DNA from: Verrucomicrobiota bacterium | GTDB lineage: Bacteria; Verrucomicrobiota; Verrucomicrobiia; Limisphaerales; JADLHS01 | NCBI GenBank assembly: GCA_004297495.1 | Contig: SCTL01000345.1 | Location: 1 to 6,132, forward strand | Length of the DNA: 6,132 nucleotides | Direction of reading: 5' to 3' | Shown here: positions 1-5,642 of the stretch, piece by piece | How positions within the stretch are numbered: position 1 is the stretch's first letter | How the letters are laid out: each line of letters starts with the position of its first letter | Translations under genes and position numbers: made by a program | The notes under the pieces: model-generated | Seen by the model: only the letters and a program-made list of their open reading frames with translations | The model's database searches: none | Told to the model about the DNA's origin: nothing

Positions 1-2
1 CT

Positions 3-245
3 AAAAAGGTCTTGGAGGCATTCGCCCATCTGAAGCCGTCACTAAGTTTTCGGGAGCAGGCCAAATTTGTGCGTGACTTCGAAAATGTCAGGGGCGGTGA
101 AGTGTGGGCGGCGAATATTCCGGATCGCGCCCTGCACGATCGTATGGTGGTAAGTGATCTCCAACAATGGAAGCAACAGCCAGACTCTAAGGACGAACGG
201 GTGGAGATCGTGAGCGAGCCTCCAAGCAGTTTACGTAGTCTGTAA
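3..245 (+). CDS. 3' end of an unrecognised protein (5'-truncated by the window)
   Basis: The frame is open from the first complete codon (AAA at position 3) to a TAA stop at 243-245, giving the last 80 residues of a protein whose start lies outside the window. A TTG at position 12 could formally be a start, but the frame is open before it and no ribosome binding site is visible there. The fragment is soluble and charged (for example REQAKFVRDFENV, then a Lys/Asp/Glu-rich tail), with no membrane segment or motif I can assign. It is separated from the next gene by 153 bases, so it is probably a different transcription unit, although it points the same way. No function is proposed. Confidence 0.55.
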   Translation, partial: KKVLEAFAHLKPSLSFREQAKFVRDFENVRGGEVWAANIPDRALHDRMVVSDLQQWKQQPDSKDERVEIVSEPPSSLRSL

Positions 246-303
246 CGAGTCACGACAGGCTGGCATGCACTTTTGGGAATAAGCGATTGGCCGCGTTGGT
301 TGA

Positions 304-360
304 TGCCGGAGTGCGACAAAGCAACGCTCCCCCGGCACAATCACCGCTGGGGAATTTTTT
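304..360 (+). terminator. possible weak intrinsic terminator or structured leader
   Basis: TGCCGG at 304-309 is the exact reverse complement of CCGGCA at 332-337, with partial inner pairing (GGAG.. with CTCC). A six-T run lies at 355-360, but 17 bases beyond the stem, which is farther than in a classical intrinsic terminator. It sits in the 153-base gap after the upstream gene's stop, so it may end that gene's transcript or belong to the leader of the next operon. No convincing promoter is visible in the gap. Confidence 0.25.
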
Positions 361-398
361 GCAATTACTCGCTTGCGTAAAAGGCCGGCGGGCTTACG

Positions 399-1781
399 AT
401 GCGGGCCATTCTCATGGGCAACAAGGCGGTCAACTCAGAGACGCTGATTGCTTCCAAGCTGCGAGTACTGGGCAAGGATGCTTTGATTTTCCGTGGCCTA
501 CTTACGCTCGCCTTGTTTGTGCTCACAGCTGCGTGGCTAAGCGGCTGCAAGTCTCAGATGACGAACCCTGTTTTTGTCCACGCTGATAACACGAACACGG
601 TCGTAGTTATCCCGCCGAATGCGACTTTCGTTTCAACTCCATGCCCGGTAGCTATCACTGTCACAAACCCTATCTCAGTCACCGTTACCAACTTTCCTAT
701 TCGTTTCCCCGAAGAACCGATTTCACTAACAGTCACCGGCGTCACGCTGCCCGAAATTACCAATCACGTTTACGTGACAGCCCTGCTGATTTCGACCAAT
801 TCGCGGACTGGTGGATTATTGTGTGATTGCAATACCAATTTGTTCTCCGGATCGCAAAAGGTCTTCGATGGCTGCCATCCTTGGTGGTGTAAACTCCTCG
901 ACATCCTAGATCATAACCTGAAAGCCATCCTCGACTTTTTCCTGGCCATTGTCGCGGGGGGTGGCACTGGATTAATAGTTAATCGTAAGGATAAAGATGG
1001 GAAACTCCAGCCATTACAAGGCTCACAAGTCGCCGCTCTGGGAATATTTTTGTTCGTTATCTTGTTCATGGCGGTCGGCATCTGGTTTGTCCCTAGCGGC
1101 AGCACGGGGCCGGCATGGACTGCACGCGATGTGGAACGACTAGTGAGTGAAACCGCGAAAGCCGCCGCGGGCCGCACTGGCGTTGTCGCCAGTGCGAAGT
1201 TCCCCGTAGAGATCACGGTCGCAATCTTTACTGCGATTATCAGCGGTGTCGCGGCGGTCGTGCTTTTCTATTTCCGCAGATCTGTCGAGAAAGGCTCAAT
1301 CAACATGGCGGTCCTATCAGAGATTCGGCGGCTACTCATCGTGGTCGATGCACACCGCAAGTGGCGTAAAGATTCCCAAGCCGAGAAAGCCACCGACCTT
1401 GAACCCGAGAAACGCACTGGGTCAGAAACGACGCCATATCCGCCGATCAGCGAAAAAGCAGCCCCCGGCAAAATAACTCCTGAGGGAATCGTCTATCCGC
1501 TCATTCGCTTTTCACACCCTGTGTATTCCCGACAGGTTGAGAACATCGGTTTGCTTCGCAAGTGTATTGTGGCCGACGCAGTCGCCTTTTACGGATGGAT
1601 TGACTACATAAACTCGTTTCAAGACACGCGCGGCAGCTATCAGAACGTTGGAAAACTTGGCGAATTTAATGACCGCTATGACGGAATGATCAAGAAGTTC
1701 CTGAAAACATTCGAACACACTTTCGACTCCGAATTTAGGCGGGCAAAACTGGATCCAATACAACTAGACCTACACGAATGA
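399..1781 (+). CDS. predicted membrane lipoprotein with three further TM helices and a cytoplasmic C-terminal domain
   Basis: 460 residues, family not recognised. ATG 399 is the first start after an in-frame stop at 378-380; ATG 414 is an alternative, and neither has a clear ribosome binding site. Residues 33-49 are hydrophobic and end in Leu-Ser-Gly-Cys50, a good lipobox after Arg/Lys-containing flanks, so a lipid-anchored Cys50 is likely. Residues 51-170 form a Thr/Asn/Val-rich, probably beta-strand extracytoplasmic region with Cys82, Cys142, Cys144, Cys159 and Cys164. Hydrophobic segments follow at about 176-194, 211-231 and 269-292. The basic loop NRKDKDGK (195-202) and FRR (292-294) fit the positive-inside rule and place residues 295-460 in the cytoplasm. 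This tail has a charged Pro/Glu/Lys-rich linker (about 320-357) and then a folded-looking domain (about 358-460). The gene overlaps the next by ATGA (1778-1781) and heads the unit containing the kinase-HD gene, so a sensor or membrane-anchor role is inferred. The lipoprotein call is good; the function is unknown. Confidence 0.85.
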   Translation: MRAILMGNKAVNSETLIASKLRVLGKDALIFRGLLTLALFVLTAAWLSGCKSQMTNPVFVHADNTNTVVVIPPNATFVSTPCPVAITVTNPISVTVTNFPIRFPEEPISLTVTGVTLPEITNHVYVTALLISTNSRTGGLLCDCNTNLFSGSQKVFDGCHPWWCKLLDILDHNLKAILDFFLAIVAGGGTGLIVNRKDKDGKLQPLQGSQVAALGIFLFVILFMAVGIWFVPSGSTGPAWTARDVERLVSETAKAAAGRTGVVASAKFPVEITVAIFTAIISGVAAVVLFYFRRSVEKGSINMAVLSEIRRLLIVVDAHRKWRKDSQAEKATDLEPEKRTGSETTPYPPISEKAAPGKITPEGIVYPLIRFSHPVYSRQVENIGLLRKCIVADAVAFYGWIDYINSFQDTRGSYQNVGKLGEFNDRYDGMIKKFLKTFEHTFDSEFRRAKLDPIQLDLHE

Positions 1782-1915
1782 AATCGGAGCTAATCGTTCT
1801 AGAATTCCAATTGCGTACGCTCGCCGCAAGGCTACGATGCGCACATTGGAACCGCCTTTTAGCAGCCGCGACGCAGTATGAAGAAATAAGGCAATCGAAG
1901 GACCACTCGAAATGA
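1778..1915 (+). CDS. 45-residue small protein between the membrane and kinase-HD genes
   Basis: An uninterrupted 45-codon frame starts at ATG 1778, which overlaps the TGA of the membrane-protein gene, and ends at TGA 1913-1915, which overlaps the ATG of the kinase-HD gene. Both junctions are ATGA, and this small frame exactly fills the space between the two large genes. That is strong positional evidence that it is translated by coupling. There is no clear Shine-Dalgarno sequence before its own ATG, which also fits reinitiation. The product (starting MKSELIVLEF) is basic and probably a single amphipathic helix with Leu/Arg heptad-like spacing (about residues 4-38), one Cys and one Trp, and no signal peptide. 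It may be an adaptor between the membrane protein's tail and the kinase, or a regulator of either. No family is recognised. Alternatively it could be only a coupling ORF that delivers ribosomes to the downstream start. Confidence 0.6.
   Translation: MKSELIVLEFQLRTLAARLRCAHWNRLLAAATQYEEIRQSKDHSK
1897..1902 (+). promoter_or_regulatory. ribosome binding site of the kinase-HD gene
   Basis: GAAGGA lies nine bases before ATG 1912 and inside the coding sequence of the 45-codon small gene. It supports 1912 as the start. The nearest upstream in-frame stop is TGA at 1879-1881, with no other start codon between. Confidence 0.6.
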
Positions 1916-4716
1916 AAACTTGCGATGACGTGGCAGCATCAGTTGATCAGTTACTAGCTCAGCTCGAAGCAAAATATAAGACGATGGGCCTCGACACGGC
2001 GTGGAAACTGGAGGCTGAGCCTTGGCGTCGAATTCTCACCGACATGCGATCAGTGCCAGGCGGCATCGCTTTTAATTACCGAATTGAACAACTGCTTGGA
2101 CTGGGTGGCGCGGGGGCCGTGTTCCGCATTGTCGATTGCAATTTGTTCACGGATTTGGATGGCGGACGAGAAACAGCCGACGATCTGAAAAAGCGACGTT
2201 CGTATCGCGCTCTGAAAATTCCACGCCCACACGCTGAGAAAGGTCCGACGCTGGCAGACTCTCTCAGGGAAGAGATTTCGCGACTGACGGCGCTTTCACA
2301 TCCGAATGTCGTTAGTTTGTTTGCTAAAGGTCAAATCCCAATCCAGCTCGCTGGTGAGGAAACAACGTGGCCGTGGTACATAATGAGTTATGTCCACAAA
2401 GCGGTGAATCTTGGTGAACTATGTAGTGGAGATGCACCACCGCCACTGCCGCTTTTGATTCGATACCTTTTCGATGCGGCAAAGGGCCTTCAATATATCC
2501 ACAAGAACGACGTTGTTCATTGCGATTTCAAACCCGGAAACATCTTTGTGACATCGCAGGCTGACGTTGCCGAGCCAGCAAAGGCAATCCTGGCTGACTT
2601 CGGATATGCAAAGCATCTCGTTGATCCGCACGGGGAAACCACGGTCGGGTTTACTGACTATTTCGCGCATCCAGAACTGCAAGTCGGAGCTCTGCGATCT
2701 AGCCAAGGAAGTCGTACTTTCACGAAGCTTCCCAGACAAGCAGTTCGACCGGCGTTCGACCTGTTCGCCTTTGGAATGTCTATCCATTTCTTGCTGGAGA
2801 AATTCTACAACAAGTATTCGGTTTATTCTCAGTACAGCTATGAAATAAAATATCTCAAGCTTTGTGCAGCGAGGCTTTTGGACGGTCTGAATCATCAAAA
2901 GGCAATTACCTACGCGAAACTGCCCTACTACTCCTTCAAAGACATTGGTCTGCCGAACTTGGACAATTTCGTGGCAGGAATCAAATATCGCTGTGCCGAC
3001 GAGGTCATGGAAGATTTGGCGAAATTAGTCGGAGAATCGAGGCCGGAAGTTGAGGTGCCAGAGCTAATTGAGAATCGCCGTGAGAATATTCAGGTCTCTG
3101 ACATTGCCCCGGTTATCTATACCGAGCGGCTCCGTCACTTGGTAGAGCATCCTTTGGTCAAACGGCTCGCTGCGACTACACAGCTTGGTCTCGTTAGTAT
3201 GGTTTATCCAGGTGCTGGCCACTCACGGCTTGAACATTCTCTCGGCACTCTTGGAATTGCCGCTAAATACATCGTTTCACTCTATAATGACACGCTAGAC
3301 CCGCTGTTCCGTCAGTTGATCGATGCCCGCAAAATGAAAGCCACTCTGCTTGCGGCGCTGCTTCACGATCTCGGACAATATCCGCTTGCCCACGATTTGG
3401 AAGATGTCTCGCTGGACTTTTTTAGTCACACGGATTTTGGAGATCAAATTCTTTCTCTCAACGAGCCCGGCGAGTCGCAAGGAACATTATTCGATCAGCC
3501 GATGCAGGATTGCAGGGAGCTAGCAAAGACTCTAGCGGATATTGTCAAAGATGGGTGGGGCGTGACACTTGCCGAGGTCAAAGCCATTTTGAACGCGCGC
3601 AATTCGGAAGACAAAAAAGGTCGCCAAGCTGGGTCTCATGCCGAGCGATTGTGCAAGTCGCTAATTGATGGCCCAATTGATGCCGACAAGTTAGATTACC
3701 TGCAAAGGGATTCTCGCCACTGCAATGTGCGCTACGGCTTCGGAATTGACACCGATCGCCTGTTTCGGTGCCTGACGGTAACTCATTCGAACATTAGAGA
3801 GGACCACCTGCTGTTAGTAATGGGGGTTCACGAAAAGGGCCGCATTTCGGCAGAGAGTATATTGTTTGCTCGTTACGCGATGCTCACGCAAGTGTATTGG
3901 CAGCATACTATGCGCGCAGTCAAAGCGCTACTCCACCACGCGACGGCCGAGTTTCTCGTGAACGTCAACGAGAAGGATTATCCTGCAATGCGTCGTGCGT
4001 TCTTCGAATGCGCCGTTATTGGCGATCCAATTGATGACCCTAACTGGAGTGAATTGGTGAAGAAAGGAGCGGCCGTGGCTCACATTCACGCTGGCGATCT
4101 GCGCGTTCTCGGTTGGCTGTGGATGCATACGAGTTTTTCCGGTAAAGCGGCAATTAGCCATTTGCTCAATCGCCAATTGTTTAAGCGTGTACTTGTTGTA
4201 AATCGAAGCGAATTGACCGATAAGCAACGAATAACGTTGGAGAAAGTTTTTAGACCCGATAGATACCGAGATCGCTGTGGATTGCGAGAATCCATTGAGA
4301 AAGCATTGTTGGTGAAATTGAAGAGCAGCCCGCAGCCCTCGCTCAGCTTAATGGAAACGCAGGGCTATTCGCGAGAGCAGTGGGAGCAACGCCTCCAAGA
4401 CGCAACATTGATCCACTGCTTAGTGGATTATCCTCCGTTACGACCTGGAGCGGCATTCGGTCTTCAAGTCGTTCGTCAGTGGGGAGACCGTCCGACGCAA
4501 CCTTCCCCTGAAATACTTGCTCCAACGGAACTTTATCCAATGATAATCCCGGGGGATAACTTTCGTGACGGCATGCGCGAACTTGAGAAGTCCATTGCTT
4601 GCCTTCGGGTCTTTTGGCGGCCAGACGAGGACACGATTTTGCGAGAAACTCTCGGACACGAGGGAATTCACGAAGTCGTCTTGGAGGAGTTGAACAGGTT
4701 CACATCGGAAGAATGA
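1912..4716 (+). CDS. Ser/Thr protein kinase fused to a SAMHD1/dGTPase-like HD phosphohydrolase
   Basis: 934 residues, cytosolic, with no signal peptide or membrane helix. Residues 1-50 are a helical lead-in. Residues 55 to about 370 are a Hanks-type kinase: Gly-rich loop with Gly63, Gly65, Gly68 and Val70; ATP-binding Lys102 (RALKI); helix-C Glu121; catalytic loop HCDFKPGN with Asp205, Lys207 and Asn210; DFG with Asp229; P+1 Thr248; AHPE at 252-255; helix-F Asp283. All catalytic residues are present, so activity is likely. HRD has become HCD. Extra residues sit between strands 2 and 3 (about 71-97) and after the APE motif (about 256-280). Residues 398 to about 830 match the COG1078/SAMHD1-like HD family: PGAGHSRLEHSLG (Arg439, His442), LLHDLGQYPLAH (His485, Asp486, His494) and IDADKLDYLQRDS (Asp592, Tyr596, Asp600), then a LLNRQLFKRV segment. 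The last 100 residues resemble the C-terminal lobe of such enzymes. Members cleave dNTPs or related phosphoesters. The kinase may phosphorylate and control the HD part or a partner. The substrate is not determined by sequence. It is the last gene of the three-gene unit. Confidence 0.93.
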   Translation: MKTCDDVAASVDQLLAQLEAKYKTMGLDTAWKLEAEPWRRILTDMRSVPGGIAFNYRIEQLLGLGGAGAVFRIVDCNLFTDLDGGRETADDLKKRRSYRALKIPRPHAEKGPTLADSLREEISRLTALSHPNVVSLFAKGQIPIQLAGEETTWPWYIMSYVHKAVNLGELCSGDAPPPLPLLIRYLFDAAKGLQYIHKNDVVHCDFKPGNIFVTSQADVAEPAKAILADFGYAKHLVDPHGETTVGFTDYFAHPELQVGALRSSQGSRTFTKLPRQAVRPAFDLFAFGMSIHFLLEKFYNKYSVYSQYSYEIKYLKLCAARLLDGLNHQKAITYAKLPYYSFKDIGLPNLDNFVAGIKYRCADEVMEDLAKLVGESRPEVEVPELIENRRENIQVSDIAPVIYTERLRHLVEHPLVKRLAATTQLGLVSMVYPGAGHSRLEHSLGTLGIAAKYIVSLYNDTLDPLFRQLIDARKMKATLLAALLHDLGQYPLAHDLEDVSLDFFSHTDFGDQILSLNEPGESQGTLFDQPMQDCRELAKTLADIVKDGWGVTLAEVKAILNARNSEDKKGRQAGSHAERLCKSLIDGPIDADKLDYLQRDSRHCNVRYGFGIDTDRLFRCLTVTHSNIREDHLLLVMGVHEKGRISAESILFARYAMLTQVYWQHTMRAVKALLHHATAEFLVNVNEKDYPAMRRAFFECAVIGDPIDDPNWSELVKKGAAVAHIHAGDLRVLGWLWMHTSFSGKAAISHLLNRQLFKRVLVVNRSELTDKQRITLEKVFRPDRYRDRCGLRESIEKALLVKLKSSPQPSLSLMETQGYSREQWEQRLQDATLIHCLVDYPPLRPGAAFGLQVVRQWGDRPTQPSPEILAPTELYPMIIPGDNFRDGMRELEKSIACLRVFWRPDEDTILRETLGHEGIHEVVLEELNRFTSEE

Positions 4717-4721
4717 ACGTT

Positions 4722-4742
4722 AATGGCTTCGCCATTTCTCTT
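4722..4742 (+). terminator. short hairpin after the kinase-HD gene
   Basis: AATGGC (4722-4727) and GCCATT (4731-4736) form a perfect six-base-pair stem with a TTC loop, starting five bases after the TGA stop. A T-rich run (TTTCTCTT) follows, partly within the stem. It is a weak intrinsic terminator candidate in exactly the expected place for ending the three-gene transcript. The short stem and interrupted T tract keep confidence low. Confidence 0.4.
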
Positions 4743-4747
4743 GCGAC

Positions 4748-4870
4748 CTAGCCGTGCCATTGGCCCTCGCGATCATAGCGGCTTTCTGGAAATGCGTGGC
4801 GGACATCGCTGGCGTCACTGCTGGGGAAGTTGGAGCGCTGCACCATCAGGACGTAGTCAACGCCTTTGAC
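4748..4870 (-). pseudogene. possible 3' remnant of a minus-strand gene
   Basis: Read on the minus strand, 40 codons are open from 4870 down to a TAG at 4748-4750, preceded by an in-frame stop (4871-4873). In this frame 29 of 40 codons end in G or C, like the GC-rich genes at the right end of the window. The peptide (it includes VDYVLMVQRSNFP and ends REGQWHG) looks protein-like. There is no start codon at the head of the frame and no ribosome binding site, so it would be the tail of a gene that has lost its 5' part. I do not recognise the family. It could also be a chance open frame; this length is not significant by itself. Confidence 0.22.
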
Positions 4871-4978
4871 CTATCTGTTCGTGGTTGATTTTTCTTGCGG
4901 CGCGAATTCTCCCTGCTACTAATTTTGCGCCCAGGTTGTACCACAGAGAAGTTTTTCAAGGCATTGGTGTGCCTTGGC

Positions 4979-4983
4979 GGAGG
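4979..4983 (+). promoter_or_regulatory. ribosome binding site of the AraC-type gene
   Basis: GGAGG lies eight bases before ATG 4992. It decides the start: TTG at 4974 is in the same frame and would give six more residues, but it lies upstream of this site. Confidence 0.65.
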
Positions 4984-4991
4984 CTTTATCC

Positions 4992-5354
4992 ATGGCAAGG
5001 TTGCCCATCACTCAACAGGAATGGGAGCGGCTGGCGGTGCTGGCGGAATACGCACCCGCCAAACTCGCCGCCCTGCGCGCCGTTTCCCTGCGCCAACTGG
5101 AGCGCGACGTGAAGCGGCAGTTCGGTCTCACGCCGCGCAAGTGGCTGGACAAACAACGGATCGTCGCGGCGAAGGAGAAATTGATCACGCTCAGATCAGT
5201 CAAGTGCGCGGCGATGGAACTGGGTTTCAAACAGGCGTCGCATTTCTGCCGGCAATTCAAATTGGAGTACAACCTCACGCCTTCGCAATTCCTCGCCACC
5301 GCAGTCAACGGCGCCGTGTGTCGCCCGGAGATAAGGGACGTCGTCGCGGGATAA
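4992..5354 (+). CDS. AraC-type DNA-binding protein consisting only of the helix-turn-helix domain
   Basis: 120 residues from ATG 4992, chosen for the GGAGG eight bases upstream. The protein is essentially the two helix-turn-helix units of the AraC/XylS family. The first (about 23-46) reads LAALRAVSLRQLERDVKRQFG. The second (about 69-100) carries the family signature in the form AAMELGFKQASHFCRQFK followed by LTPSQF. Family members usually have a further ligand-binding or dimerisation domain, giving about 250-300 residues. Here that domain is absent, with only about 20 residues before the first helix-turn-helix. The upstream sequence shows no in-frame remnant of a sensor domain, so this looks like a naturally short regulator rather than a recent truncation. 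Its targets are unknown; the likely nearby candidates are its own 3' repeat array and the gene starting at 5643. It is separated from the kinase-HD unit by 275 bases and probably unrelated in function. Its codons are richer in G and C than those of the kinase gene. Confidence 0.85.
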   Translation: MARLPITQQEWERLAVLAEYAPAKLAALRAVSLRQLERDVKRQFGLTPRKWLDKQRIVAAKEKLITLRSVKCAAMELGFKQASHFCRQFKLEYNLTPSQFLATAVNGAVCRPEIRDVVAG

Positions 5355-5379
5355 GCGGTGTCGTCGCGAGATAATCTTC
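5320..5379 (+). repeat. three 20-base tandem repeat units across the AraC-type gene's stop codon
   Basis: Units begin at 5320, 5340 and 5360. Units 2 and 3 share GTCGTCGCG(G/A)GATAA, 14 of 15 bases identical. Unit 1 (GTCGCCCGGAGATAAG...) matches unit 2 at 13 of 20 positions. ATAA recurs at exactly 5331, 5351 and 5371. The spacing is close to two helical turns, as is common for direct-repeat sites of AraC-family proteins, but binding is only inferred. The gene's TAA stop is the one inside unit 2. Confidence 0.6.
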
Positions 5380-5431
5380 CGCGGTTGTGCGTCGTGTGGG
5401 ATTGTTTTTGTCTTGTCCTGTTTTCAATCGC

Positions 5432-5437
5432 GGAGGA
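5432..5437 (+). promoter_or_regulatory. strong Shine-Dalgarno sequence before a 28-codon ORF
   Basis: GGAGGA lies six bases before ATG 5444, a near-ideal spacing. Another ATG at 5439 in a different frame is only one base away and so too close. No longer gene uses this site, so it suggests that a very short ORF is translated here. Confidence 0.45.
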
Positions 5438-5443
5438 AATGGA

Positions 5444-5530
5444 ATGGACAACAACATCGTCATCACAAGCACGCGCGCGGAGGCTTTCTGGTTGGCACAG
5501 TGTTTGCGAACTTGCCAACTGCACAATTGA
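5444..5530 (+). CDS. possible 28-residue leader peptide or small protein
   Basis: ATG 5444 follows a GGAGGA by six bases and opens a 28-codon frame (starting MDNNIVITSTRAEAF) that ends at TGA 5528-5530. The stop lies in the left arm of an inverted repeat that pairs with sequence further down the leader of the gene at 5643. This is the arrangement expected of a regulatory leader peptide. The peptide has no run of a single amino acid that would point to amino-acid attenuation, and no membrane segment. It may instead be an accidental ORF after a chance GGAGGA. No family is recognised. Confidence 0.3.
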   Translation: MDNNIVITSTRAEAFWLAQCLRTCQLHN

Positions 5531-5620
5531 GTAAGCGATGGGATCGCGGTCGTTCGCGACTGGGTTGATAATCGCTTATTCAACGTGCACCAGCCGCTTC
5601 GCCCGTCTCATCGCTTACTC
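5527..5620 (+). promoter_or_regulatory. inverted-repeat set able to form two alternative stems in the leader of the 5643 gene
   Basis: Bases 5527-5539 (TTGAGTAAGCGAT) pair with 5571-5583 (ATCGCTTATTCAA) in 13 pairs, one of them G-U. The loop holds a smaller hairpin, TCGCG (5544-5548) with CGCGA (5555-5559). Bases 5529-5540 can instead pair perfectly over 12 bases with CATCGCTTACTC at 5609-5620, about 22 bases before the next start codon. The two pairings exclude each other. A third local hairpin uses GTTGATAA (5564-5571) and TTATTCAAC (5576-5584). This could be an attenuator or translational switch, or on DNA an operator with three copies of ATCGCTTA(C/T)TC, one of them inverted. No T tract follows either stem. 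Confidence 0.45.
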
Positions 5621-5642
5621 TCCAACATAGAAAGAACAAACG

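Noticed and set aside
287..586. 99-codon + strand frame overlapping the start of the membrane-protein gene
   Set aside because: It overlaps the better-supported gene at 399 in another frame, and its product shows no domain, signal peptide or coherent composition.
911..1216. 101-codon minus-strand frame inside the membrane-protein gene
   Set aside because: It lies fully antisense to a gene with clear membrane segments and lipobox; its Pro/Thr/Ser-rich product looks like a shadow.
2419..2898. 159-codon minus-strand frame inside the kinase domain
   Set aside because: It is antisense to the conserved HCDFKPGN and DFG motifs of the kinase; no independent coding signal.
4895..4922. Possible promoter TTGCGG with 16 bases to TACTAA before the AraC-type gene
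   Set aside because: Both boxes match the consensus poorly, and promoter consensus in this organism is not known from the window.
4895..5374. 159-codon + strand frame overlapping the AraC-type gene
   Set aside because: It begins at a TTG without a ribosome binding site, and its Arg/Gly-rich product is the +1 shadow of a recognisable AraC-type domain.
5012..5524. 170-codon minus-strand frame across the AraC-type gene and leader
   Set aside because: It is antisense to the AraC signature, and its Arg/Ser/Thr-rich product is typical of antisense reading in GC-rich DNA.
5564..5620. Possible integron attC site, because ATTCAAC fits the RYYYAAC core
   Set aside because: The matching GTTRRRY core is absent (GTTGATA fails the pattern) and there is no cassette arrangement or integrase.
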